A DNA stretch of 61,311 nucleotides, from positions 1 through 61,311 of the forward strand of contig NZ_WMJZ01000027.1 of NCBI RefSeq assembly GCF_009711095.1, in the 5' to 3' direction. Shown here piece by piece: positions 51,693 to 59,733 of this stretch (positions are counted from its first letter, which is position 1; the number at the start of each line of letters is the position of its first letter). Source of the DNA: Intestinirhabdus alba (GTDB taxonomy: Bacteria; Pseudomonadota; Gammaproteobacteria; Enterobacterales; Enterobacteriaceae). Under the pieces are notes generated by a model. It searched no databases. It had not been told where the DNA came from and worked only from the letters and a program-made list of their open reading frames with translations. A program made the translations under genes and the position numbers.

Positions 51693-52360
51693 GCTTCTCT
51701 CGTCGCCAGTTTATCACCCGCATCGGCGCGCTGGCAGCGGTCAGCGGCACGGCAGGACGTGTGGTGGCGAAAACGTTGAATATCAACGGAGTCCGTTATG
51801 GCATGGTGCATGACGAGTCGTTATGCATCGGCTGTACCGCCTGTATGGACGCCTGCCGGGAAGTCAATAAGGTGCCGGAAGGGGTCGCGCGTCTGACCAT
51901 TATCCGCGGCGAACCGCAGGGTGAATTTCCCGATGTGAAGTATCGTTTTTTCCGCCATTCGTGCCAGCACTGCGATCGCGCGCCGTGCGTGGACGTCTGC
52001 CCGACCGGTGCCTCGTTCCGCGACGCCGCCAGCGGCATTGTGGACGTTAATCCGGACCTCTGCGTCGGCTGTCAGTACTGCATCGCCGCCTGTCCGTACC
52101 GCGTACGCTTTATCCACCCGGTCACGAAGACGGCGGATAAGTGCGACTTCTGCCGGAAAACGAACCTCAAAGAGGGCAAACAGCCCGCCTGCGTTGCCTC
52201 CTGCCCGACGAAGGCGCTGACCTTTGGTAACCTGGACGATCCCAACAGCGATATTTCGCGTTTGCTGCTGCAGAAAACCACCTATCGCTACAAGCTGGCG
52301 CTCGGCACCCGGCCGAAGATGTGGCGCGTTCCCTTTAAATATGGCGAGGTGAGCCAATGA
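51689..52360 (+). CDS. nrfC: Tat-exported 4x[4Fe-4S] protein NrfC
   Basis: An iron-sulfur subunit that, with NrfD, moves electrons from menaquinol to NrfB. The 223-residue protein has a twin-arginine signal [17 protein letters not shown]. Sixteen cysteines in ferredoxin patterns follow: [52 protein letters not shown] and a final [10 protein letters not shown]. It overlaps nrfB and nrfD by ATGA on both sides. Confidence 0.97.
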   Translation: MSFSRRQFITRIGALAAVSGTAGRVVAKTLNINGVRYGMVHDESLCIGCTACMDACREVNKVPEGVARLTIIRGEPQGEFPDVKYRFFRHSCQHCDRAPCVDVCPTGASFRDAASGIVDVNPDLCVGCQYCIAACPYRVRFIHPVTKTADKCDFCRKTNLKEGKQPACVASCPTKALTFGNLDDPNSDISRLLLQKTTYRYKLALGTRPKMWRVPFKYGEVSQ

Positions 52361-53313
52361 CGCACGCTTCTGCTTTCCATTTTGACTCGCTGGTGTGGGA
52401 CTGGCCCATCGCCATCTATCTGTTCCTGATCGGCATTTCCGCCGGGCTGGTGGCGCTGGCCGTTCTGCTGCGGCGCTTCCATCCGGAGGCGGGCGGCGCG
52501 GAGAGTACCCTGCTGCGCACCACCCTGGTGGTCGGACCGGGGGCAGTGATCCTCGGGCTGCTGATCCTGGTCTTCCACCTGACCCGACCGTGGACCTTCT
52601 GGAAGCTGATGTTCCACTACAGCTTTACCTCGGTGATGTCGATGGGGGTTATGCTGTTCCAGCTCTATATGGTGGTGCTGGTGCTGTGGCTGGCGAAGAT
52701 CTTTGAAAAAGAGATCGTCGTCCTGCAGCGGCGCTGGCTGCCGGGGTTGGGGATTGTGCCGAAGGCGCTGGGCTGGCTGACGCCAGTCCATCGCGGGCTG
52801 GAAACGCTGATGCTGGTGCTGGCGGTGCTGCTTGGGGCCTATACCGGCTTCCTGCTGTCGGCGCTGAAGTCCTACCCGTTCCTGAATAACCCGATCCTGC
52901 CGGCGCTGTTCCTCTTCTCCGGCGTTTCGTCAGGGGCGGCGGTGGCGCTGATCGCTATGGCGCTGCGGTCGCGCGGCAACCCGCACGGCGTTGAGGCGCA
53001 CTTTATTCACCGGATGGAAACCCCGGTGGTATGGCTGGAGATCTTCCTGCTGGCGGCGTTCTTCGTCGGGCTGGCGCTGGGGGACGATGGTAAAATGCGC
53101 GCCCTGGCGGCGGCGCTGGGCGGCGGCTTCTGGACCTTATGGTTCTGGCTTGGCGTTGTAGGGCTGGGGCTGGTTGTGCCGATGCTGCTGAAGCCGCTGG
53201 TCAACCGCAGCGCCTCCGCTTACGGCGTACTGGCGGCCTGTGGTGCCAGCCTGATCGGCGTGCTGCTGCTGCGTTTCTTTATCCTTTATGCCGGGCAGCT
53301 GACGGTAGCCTGA
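52357..53313 (+). CDS. nrfD: Quinol-oxidising membrane subunit NrfD
   Basis: An eight-helix NrfD/PsrC-family membrane protein, the menaquinol dehydrogenase anchor for NrfC. It has 318 residues as in E. coli. Conserved features include WDWPIAIYLFLIGISAGLVA in helix 1 and RPWTFWKLMFHYSFTSVMSM. The start overlaps nrfC by four bases. The following gap to nrfE is 147 bp, unusual in this tightly packed operon. Confidence 0.96.
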   Translation: MTHASAFHFDSLVWDWPIAIYLFLIGISAGLVALAVLLRRFHPEAGGAESTLLRTTLVVGPGAVILGLLILVFHLTRPWTFWKLMFHYSFTSVMSMGVMLFQLYMVVLVLWLAKIFEKEIVVLQRRWLPGLGIVPKALGWLTPVHRGLETLMLVLAVLLGAYTGFLLSALKSYPFLNNPILPALFLFSGVSSGAAVALIAMALRSRGNPHGVEAHFIHRMETPVVWLEIFLLAAFFVGLALGDDGKMRALAAALGGGFWTLWFWLGVVGLGLVVPMLLKPLVNRSASAYGVLAACGASLIGVLLLRFFILYAGQLTVA

Positions 53314-53460
53314 GCCAGAGATGTCATATCTGAGGGCGAGCGCTGCGCTTGCCCCGGCACCGCCGGTTTCAACGCGGCAAGTAATCGCCTGGTGGGCCAG
53401 GCTTGCAGAGCAGGGTGAGTTCTGGACGTTTTCCTTCCTGAAGCCGGATTTCTGGCGCTG

Positions 53461-55299
53461 TTGTTAAGTATCGGGGTCAACCTGTTGACCCCGTTTGCCG
53501 TGCTGGTCGGCATCCGCCTGCGCTGGCAGAGGGTGATGCGGCTGGCGCACTTCGGCGCGCAGGCGCAGTTTATCCTGCTGCTGCTGGCCTTCGCCATTCT
53601 GGTACGATGTTTCCTCGTCAGCGACTTTTCGGTGATCTACGTGGCCCAGCACAGCTACAGCCTGCTGCCGTGGGGGCTGAAGCTGGCGGCGGTATGGGGC
53701 GGTCACGAGGGATCGCTGCTGCTGTGGGTGCTGCTGCTCTCCGGCTGGAGCGCGCTGTTTGCCTGGCGATATCGCCGGGAATCCGACGACCTGTTTCCGC
53801 TGACCCTTGCCGCGCTGGCTCTGATCGTCGCGCTGCTGCTGCTGTTTGTAACCGCGTGGTCCGATCCGTTTGTTCGCCTCTTCCCGCCCGCCGTCGAAGG
53901 GCGCGATCTGAATCCGATGCTGCAGCACCTTGGGTTGATCCTCCATCCGCCGTTGCTCTACCTGGGGTACGGCGGCCTGACGGTGGCCGCCTGCGTGGCG
54001 CTGGCCTCGCTGCTGCGCGGCGGATTTTGCGCGGCGACCGCCTGGGTCTGCTGGCGCTGGGCGCTGCCCGGCTGGTGTGCCCTGACGCTCGGCATTATCC
54101 TCGGCTCCTGGTGGGCATACTGCGAGCTGGGCTGGGGCGGCTGGTGGTTCTGGGACCCGGTGGAGAACGCCTCGCTGCTGCCCTGGCTGTCCGCCAGCGC
54201 GCTGCTGCACAGCCTGTACGTCTCCCGCCAGCGCGGGATCTTCCGCCACTGGTCCCAGCTGCTGGCGATCGTCACCCTGATTCTTTCCCTGCTCGGCACG
54301 CTGATTGTGCGCTCCGGCATTCTGGTATCGGTGCACGCCTTTGCGCTGGATAACGTCCGCGCCGTGCCGCTGTTTATCCTGTTTTCTCTGTTAAGCCTGG
54401 GGTCGCTGGGCCTGTACGGCTGGCGGGCGAAGATGGAACGCCAGGCGGCGCGCTTCGACGGCTGGTCGCGTGAAACGCTGATTCTGGCGGCGCTGCTGCT
54501 GTTCTGCGCGGTGCTGCTGATCGTGCTGGTCGGCACCCTCTATCCGATGCTCTACGGCCTGCTGGGTTGGGGACGGATTTCCGTTGGCGCGCCCTGGTTT
54601 AACCGTGCCACGCTGCCCTTCGCCCTGCTGATGCTGGTGACGATGGGGCTGGCGGCGGGCGGATTCTGGAAACGCTCGCCGCGCCTTTCCCTGCGTCAGG
54701 GAGGAGGTGCGCTTATCGCCGGGCTGCTGACGACGGCGGCGGGCTGGCGGCTCGGCGCGATGGAGGCGCTGGCCTGTGGGCTGACGGCGGCGGTGCTGCT
54801 GCGCCTGTGGCTCCAGCCGCCCGCCGCTCTGCGTCGCCAGCTCCCGGCGCTGCTGGCGCATACCGGCGTGCTGATCGTGGCGTTCGGCATTATCTTCTCC
54901 GGCGGCAGCCGTCAGGAGATCAGCCTGAATATGCGTCCGGGGCAGCAGGTCGCCCTGGCGGGTTATAGCTTCCGCTTTGAGCGCCTCGATCTGGCCGCCA
55001 GGGAGAACTACACCACCGAGACGGCGCAGATCGCCCTTTTTGACGGCGAGAAGCGCATCGGTACCCTGCGGCCCGAACGGCGCTTTTACGCCGCGCGCCG
55101 CCAGCAGATGATGGAGCCGGGCATCCGCTGGAACTTACTCCACGACTGGTATGCGGTAATGGGGGAAAAAACCGGGCCGGAGCGCTATGCCGTGCGCCTG
55201 TACGTGCAGACCGGCGTACGCTGGATCTGGGGCGGCGGGCTGCTGATGGTTATCGGCGCGCTGCTCAGCGGCTGGCGAGGAAGGAGACGCCATGCGTAA
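53461..55299 (+). CDS. nrfE: Haem lyase subunit NrfE (CcmF family), start uncertain
   Basis: With NrfF and NrfG it attaches haem to the unusual CWSCK site of NrfA. The CcmF-like polytopic protein carries the haem-handling Trp-rich motif WGGWWFWDPVENASLLPW, HPPLLYLGYGG and the C-terminal periplasmic FRFERLDLAARENYTTETAQ region. The frame is open upstream to 53419, and the residues there (VFLPEAGFLALLLSIGVNLL) look like the true N-terminus, but no ATG/GTG/TTG precedes them. The TTG at 53461 would cut the first helix. A CTG at 53422 follows a Shine-Dalgarno-like AGGGTGAG. The recorded start is the first conventional codon. Confidence 0.88.
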   Translation: MLSIGVNLLTPFAVLVGIRLRWQRVMRLAHFGAQAQFILLLLAFAILVRCFLVSDFSVIYVAQHSYSLLPWGLKLAAVWGGHEGSLLLWVLLLSGWSALFAWRYRRESDDLFPLTLAALALIVALLLLFVTAWSDPFVRLFPPAVEGRDLNPMLQHLGLILHPPLLYLGYGGLTVAACVALASLLRGGFCAATAWVCWRWALPGWCALTLGIILGSWWAYCELGWGGWWFWDPVENASLLPWLSASALLHSLYVSRQRGIFRHWSQLLAIVTLILSLLGTLIVRSGILVSVHAFALDNVRAVPLFILFSLLSLGSLGLYGWRAKMERQAARFDGWSRETLILAALLLFCAVLLIVLVGTLYPMLYGLLGWGRISVGAPWFNRATLPFALLMLVTMGLAAGGFWKRSPRLSLRQGGGALIAGLLTTAAGWRLGAMEALACGLTAAVLLRLWLQPPAALRRQLPALLAHTGVLIVAFGIIFSGGSRQEISLNMRPGQQVALAGYSFRFERLDLAARENYTTETAQIALFDGEKRIGTLRPERRFYAARRQQMMEPGIRWNLLHDWYAVMGEKTGPERYAVRLYVQTGVRWIWGGGLLMVIGALLSGWRGRRRHA

Positions 55300-55741
55300 G
55301 ATATTATTTTATGAGCCGGAGGGCGCGAGGCGAGCCGGTATGGCGATGGGGCTTGCGCTGCTGCTGTTTTTTATCGCTGGCGTCGCTGATGCCCAGGTCG
55401 TTGATACCTGGCGCTTCGACAGCCCGCAGCAGCAGGAAAAAGCCCTGCTTATCGCCAGCCAGCTGCGCTGCCCCCAGTGCCAGAATCAGAACCTGCTGGA
55501 ATCGAACGCGCCGGTTGCGGTCAGTATGCGTCATCAGGTTTATACCATGGTGGCGGAGGGGAAAGATGAAGCGGAGATCGTCGGCTGGATGAGCGAGCGC
55601 TACGGGGATTTTGTCCGCTACAATCCGCCGCTGAATGGGCAGACGCTGCTGCTCTGGGCGCTGCCGTGCGTGCTGCTGCTGCTGGTGACCATCGTCCTGT
55701 GGCGCGTCGTAGCGCGCCAGCGCAGAGGAGAAGAAGAGTAA
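55292..55741 (+). CDS. nrfF: Haem lyase thioredoxin-like subunit NrfF (CcmH family)
   Basis: Reduces the haem-binding cysteines of NrfA for haem attachment. The 149-residue protein carries the redox motif [20 protein letters not shown], then [20 protein letters not shown] and a C-terminal membrane helix. E. coli NrfF is about 127 residues. Here an extra charged N-terminus ([16 protein letters not shown]) precedes the signal segment, and a strong AAGGAGA site 5-7 nt upstream supports it; an internal ATG at 55340 would give the usual form. It overlaps nrfE by 8 bases and nrfG as TAATG. Confidence 0.94.
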   Translation: MRKILFYEPEGARRAGMAMGLALLLFFIAGVADAQVVDTWRFDSPQQQEKALLIASQLRCPQCQNQNLLESNAPVAVSMRHQVYTMVAEGKDEAEIVGWMSERYGDFVRYNPPLNGQTLLLWALPCVLLLLVTIVLWRVVARQRRGEEE

Positions 55742-56466
55742 TGAGCCTGCATCAGATGAGCGTACAGCTGCTGCGTCACAGCCAGCGTCAGGCCGGGCGG
55801 GCGCTGGCCGATCCCGCGCCCCTGCTGGGGGAGCTGGAGCGTGATATGGCACCGCTGGCGGCCTCTCCGGGGCCACAGCGTCCGCTGCCGGTAAAAGGGC
55901 TGGCGGCGGCGGTGGCGGCGGTTGTCCTCGTCTGCGTGGGGGGCTATCTGCTGACGCCGGGGTGGCAGGCCGCGCGCCTTGAGCAGCAGCGTCTGGCGGA
56001 CCCGCTGCATGATTTTGCCGCGCAGACGACGCCGGAGGCGCAGCTGCTGGCGCTGCAGGAGAAAATCCGCGCCAGGCCCCAGGAGAGCGAGCAGTGGGCG
56101 CTGCTGGGCGAATATTACCTGTGGCGTAATGCCTATGACAACGCGCTGCTGGCCTATCGTCAGGCGCTGCGTTTACGCGGCGAAAATGCCGAACTCTACT
56201 CGGCGCTGGCGACGGTGCTCTATTACCAGGCCGGGCAGCACATGACGCCAGCGGTGCGTGAGACCGTCGATAAGGCGCTGGCGCTGGACCCGAACGAGGT
56301 CACCGCGCTGATGCTGCTGGCCTCCGGGGCGTTTATGCAGGCGGAGTACGCCAGGGCCATCGCGCTGTGGCAGAGGGTGCTCGATTTGAACGTGGCGCGG
56401 GTTAATCGCCCTCAGCTGATTGAGGCCATCAATATGGCAAAGCTGCTGCAGAATCGGCGGGAATAA
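55741..56466 (+). CDS. nrfG: Haem lyase TPR subunit NrfG, N-terminally extended
   Basis: A tetratricopeptide protein that binds the NrfA C-terminus and presents the CWSCK region to NrfEF. From the coupled ATG (TAATG with nrfF) it has 241 residues. E. coli NrfG has 198. The extra ~45 residues ([20 protein letters not shown]...) precede a membrane anchor [20 protein letters not shown]. TPRs follow: [40 protein letters not shown] and [20 protein letters not shown]. It is the last gene of nrf. Confidence 0.95.
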   Translation: MSLHQMSVQLLRHSQRQAGRALADPAPLLGELERDMAPLAASPGPQRPLPVKGLAAAVAAVVLVCVGGYLLTPGWQAARLEQQRLADPLHDFAAQTTPEAQLLALQEKIRARPQESEQWALLGEYYLWRNAYDNALLAYRQALRLRGENAELYSALATVLYYQAGQHMTPAVRETVDKALALDPNEVTALMLLASGAFMQAEYARAIALWQRVLDLNVARVNRPQLIEAINMAKLLQNRRE

Positions 56467-57047
56467 ATTTATATTTTTTTATGTTTTACGGTGATTTTTC
56501 TGGTCAAAAAACGTGCAGGCGGACGTCAGGGAGAAAATAATTTATCGCTGCCATTATTCAATTTCATTATTGTAATTTTTCTTTTATAACAGTTATTTAT
56601 TAGCGATGATCGCAATAAAAACGGGTTATTATGCCTGAATTCAGCCAACGGCCTTGTTCTGAAAGGGTTGCGCTGGAGGCCATGCAAATGGTACTGATTA
56701 TGCCAGCCTGAATTGCAGCCAGGTCGAAATTGTTCACTATCCTGGCCGTATTGGCGAAAAGAGATGAGGGGCATCCTGCCCCCGCCGGAACTCGCAGGAC
56801 CAGGTAGTCTGTCCTGACGAAGAAGTGGTTCACGGGCTGCGTTACCCCGCCAGCGGGCTGGCCTTCAGGGCCAGCGCGGGCGCGGCGCAAGACGTTGTTA
56901 GCATTTTGTCCTGTAATGCGCATGATTCAGGGTTAAGCCCGCTAAAAAAATCTCTAAACGAACGCAACGCAATACATACCCTTTCAGTATGTACCGTTCT
57001 CATCGTTTTAAATCGGGAACGGCGCTTCATCGAGGAAGTTTGTAATT
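56467..57047. other. nrfG-gltP intergenic region, no recognised gene
   Basis: The left part (56467-56600) is strongly AT-rich. The middle (56640-56900) has ordinary composition and a 107-codon minus-strand ORF (56923-56600) with peptides such as VNNFDLAAIQAGIISTICMA that may be a gene relic, but I recognise no family. The small hairpin ACATAC / GTATGT lies near 56970-56990. The gltP promoter should lie to its right. No terminator with T-run is clear after nrfG. Confidence 0.4.
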
Positions 57048-58361
57048 ATGAAAAATTTTAAATTTAGCCTGGCCTGGCAGATCTTGCTGGCAATGGTGCT
57101 GGGCATTCTGTTGGGAAGCTACCTCCACTACCACAGCGACAGCCGCGAATGGCTGATTGCCAACCTATTGTCGCCGGCGGGCGATATTTTTATCCACCTG
57201 ATCAAAATGATCGTCGTGCCGATTGTTATCTCCACCCTGGTGGTGGGGATTGCCGGGGTTGGCGACGCGAAGCAGCTCGGGCGTATTGGCGCGAAAACGA
57301 TTATTTATTTTGAAGTGATTACCACCGTAGCCATTATCCTTGGTATCACGCTGGCGAATGTATTTCAGCCCGGAGCCGGGATTGATATGTCGCAGCTGGC
57401 GACGGTAGATATTTCCAAATACCAGAGCACGACGGCAGAGGTGCAGAGCCACGCCCATGGCCTGATGGGCACCATTCTGTCGCTGGTGCCCACCAATATC
57501 GTGGCCTCGATGGCGAAGGGCGACATGCTGCCGATCATCTTCTTCTCGGTGCTGTTTGGCCTGGGGCTTTCTTCTCTGCCTTCCACCCACCGCGAACCGC
57601 TGGTCACCGTCTTCCGCTCGGTTTCGGAAACCATGTTTAAGGTCACCCATATGGTGATGCGCTACGCGCCGGTGGGCGTGTTCGCGCTGATCGCCGTGAC
57701 CGTAGCCAACTTCGGCTTCGCCTCCCTGTGGCCGCTGGCGAAGCTGGTGCTGCTGGTGCACTTCGCCATCCTGTTCTTTGCGCTGGTGGTGCTGGGGATT
57801 GTGGCGCGCCTGTGCGGCCTGAGCGTCTGGATCCTGATCCGCATCCTGAAAGACGAGCTGATTCTGGCTTACTCTACCGCCAGCTCCGAAAGCGTGCTGC
57901 CGCGCATCATCGAGAAGATGGAAGCCTACGGCGCGCCGGCCTCTATCACCAGCTTCGTGGTGCCCACCGGCTACTCGTTTAACCTTGACGGCTCCACGCT
58001 CTACCAGAGCATCGCGGCGATCTTCATCGCTCAGCTTTACGGCATCGACCTGTCGCTGTGGCATGAGATCGTGCTGGTGCTGACGCTGATGGTCACCTCG
58101 AAAGGGATTGCGGGGGTGCCCGGCGTTTCCTTTGTGGTGCTGCTGGCAACGCTCGGCAGCGTAGGTATTCCGCTGGAAGGGCTGGCGTTTATCGCGGGCG
58201 TTGACCGTATCCTCGACATGGCGCGCACCGCCCTGAACGTGGTGGGCAATGCGCTGGCGGTGCTGGTGATCGCCAAGTGGGAGCATAAGTTTGACCGTAA
58301 AAAGGCGCTGGCCTATGAGCGCGACGTGTTGGGTAAGTTCGACAGGCGCGCTGATTCGTAA
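57048..58361 (+). CDS. gltP: Proton:glutamate/aspartate symporter
   Basis: An inner-membrane dicarboxylate/amino-acid:cation symporter (DAACS family) taking up glutamate and aspartate with protons. The 437-residue product equals E. coli GltP. The substrate-binding hairpin and helix motifs are present: YSTASSESVLPRIIEKMEAY, SFVVPTGYSFNLDGSTLYQS, VTSKGIAGVPGVSFVVL and VDRILDMARTALNVVGNALA. A GAGGAAG ribosome binding site precedes the ATG. A strong terminator follows. Confidence 0.98.
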   Translation: MKNFKFSLAWQILLAMVLGILLGSYLHYHSDSREWLIANLLSPAGDIFIHLIKMIVVPIVISTLVVGIAGVGDAKQLGRIGAKTIIYFEVITTVAIILGITLANVFQPGAGIDMSQLATVDISKYQSTTAEVQSHAHGLMGTILSLVPTNIVASMAKGDMLPIIFFSVLFGLGLSSLPSTHREPLVTVFRSVSETMFKVTHMVMRYAPVGVFALIAVTVANFGFASLWPLAKLVLLVHFAILFFALVVLGIVARLCGLSVWILIRILKDELILAYSTASSESVLPRIIEKMEAYGAPASITSFVVPTGYSFNLDGSTLYQSIAAIFIAQLYGIDLSLWHEIVLVLTLMVTSKGIAGVPGVSFVVLLATLGSVGIPLEGLAFIAGVDRILDMARTALNVVGNALAVLVIAKWEHKFDRKKALAYERDVLGKFDRRADS

Positions 58362-58388
58362 CGAGTCTCTTTTACTACGCTCAGCTAT

Positions 58389-58413
58389 CCCCGGCAGCCG
58401 CCGGGGTTTTTTT
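58389..58413 (+). terminator. Terminator of gltP
   Basis: CCCCGGC-AGCC-GCCGGGG is followed by seven T residues, 27 bp after the stop. Confidence 0.92.
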
Positions 58414-58507
58414 ATGGGTAAATAAGCAATTCTGTGCATAATGTGCGCAGAGGCTGTAATCAGCGTCATCATACTGATGACAAATATAAACAAGAGCGCG
58501 GACGGTC

Positions 58508-58530
58508 CCCTCTCCCTGAAAGGGAGAGGG
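58508..58530. repeat. CCCTCTCCCT palindrome upstream of the unknown membrane protein
   Basis: CCCTCTCCCT-GAA-AGGGAGAGGG has a perfect 10-bp stem. It is the cleanest member of the palindrome family also seen at 8509-8592 and 47236-47260. Confidence 0.7.
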
Positions 58531-58631
58531 AGAAAACCGATCCTGATGCGCTTTTACTCAGGTTGTCAGCAATCTCAGACGCTGTAATTAGCGTCTTTTC
58601 TAAACCGCCCTGTTAAAAGGAGACAACAGGC

Positions 58632-59609
58632 ATGTCAGATTTTTATCTGCACGAAGGGAATCGTTATATCGTCAAGAGTCAGAAGATAATGAAAATCGGC
58701 CTCGGCGCGATTTTCGCCACGATCGGCATCTGGAGCTTGATCCATAACGAATATTCCCAGCGCGGAATCATAGTGTGCGTTCTTTTTTGTATCTTTGCCG
58801 GATTGATGTTTGCCAGCCTGACGACGAAAATGGTCTTCGATTTAGATAAGCGCGTGTTTTATGTGCAGAACGGTAGCCGTAAACCGCGCTTTACTCAGCC
58901 GCTGAGTAACTATACCGGCCTGGAGCTTATACGCCTGTCTCGTTTTTTTGGTCTGCTGCGTAACAGTATCCTGAACGTAACGTTCGAAGATGGCGGAAAG
59001 ACGGTAAAAATGGCGATCCGGCAGTTTGGTCCAGGAAACAGGGCTCCGCAGGCAATGATCGAAGAGACCGAAGCGTTTCTGGGGATCCGGACGCAGGAAG
59101 CGCACGACGTGAAGGCACCGGGCGAAGCACCGCCAGGCGCAGGACGGTTGGTTTACCGGCCCTGGTCGTTAAAAAGCCCGCTGGTGGTGTTCATCATCGG
59201 GGCTGCGCTGTTGGCAGGCACCTTTATCTGGGCGCAGGTCAATGATATGACGCTAATAACGCTGACTGTACCGCTTCTTTGTGGCGTAGCCGTGACGGCT
59301 TACGGCCTTTTTTATCTGTGGAAAAACGGTGAGACGCTGATTTTTGACGCCGCCAGCGGACGAGTGGTGAGAAAGCTGGCCCTGCTGCCGGAAAAAGAGC
59401 TATGCCGTTTTAGCGAGATTCATGCCATTTCAACCGTCGGCGAGATGCGGGTTTTTGAGTATGTGTTGACCCGTAAAAGTGAGAATGGCGGCGGCGACAT
59501 TACCATTTCCGACAGTTTTGCCAGTAATAAGATAAAGGCCGATCGCCAGGCGTTTGAAGCGCATATCCTGCCGGTTATTGCATCAATGCTGGCGCTGAAA
59601 GCGCCGTAA
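58632..59609 (+). CDS. Unrecognised membrane protein with internally duplicated architecture
   Basis: I do not recognise this 325-residue protein. It has two similar halves, each with two membrane segments (residues about 21-38 and 45-63; 182-201 and 207-230) followed by a beta-rich cytoplasmic part. Those parts share a motif, TKMVFDLDKRVFYVQNGSRK in the first half and ETLIFDAASGRVVRKLALLP in the second, and end in a helix. The cytoplasmic parts look PH-like, as in bacterial PH-domain membrane proteins; this is inference. An AAAGGAGA ribosome binding site supports the ATG. It occupies the place of yjcO between gltP and fdhF and has its own gap and terminators on both sides, so it is monocistronic. 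Confidence 0.8.
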   Translation: MSDFYLHEGNRYIVKSQKIMKIGLGAIFATIGIWSLIHNEYSQRGIIVCVLFCIFAGLMFASLTTKMVFDLDKRVFYVQNGSRKPRFTQPLSNYTGLELIRLSRFFGLLRNSILNVTFEDGGKTVKMAIRQFGPGNRAPQAMIEETEAFLGIRTQEAHDVKAPGEAPPGAGRLVYRPWSLKSPLVVFIIGAALLAGTFIWAQVNDMTLITLTVPLLCGVAVTAYGLFYLWKNGETLIFDAASGRVVRKLALLPEKELCRFSEIHAISTVGEMRVFEYVLTRKSENGGGDITISDSFASNKIKADRQAFEAHILPVIASMLALKAP

Positions 59610-59625
59610 AGCGCGGGCGCAGGAT

Positions 59626-59662
59626 AAAAAACGGCCCCGCAGGCGTTGCGCCTGCGGGGCCG
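59626..59662 (-). terminator. Terminator of fdhF
   Basis: A perfect 14-bp stem CGGCCCCGCAGGCG (59632-59645) / CGCCTGCGGGGCCG (59649-59662) has loop TTG. On the minus strand it is followed by six T residues. It could also stop plus-strand read-through from the upstream gene. Confidence 0.9.
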
Positions 59663-59733
59663 TTGGCCAGGCCGGAAGCCGGAAAAACGCGGCGCATCCG
59701 GCCTTTTGCCGTCGCGCCGCGCTTTACGCCGAC

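Noticed and set aside
57165-58493. 442-codon open frame antisense to gltP
   Set aside because: The composition is a His/Gln/Asn-rich shadow of a hydrophobic gene; gltP is certain.
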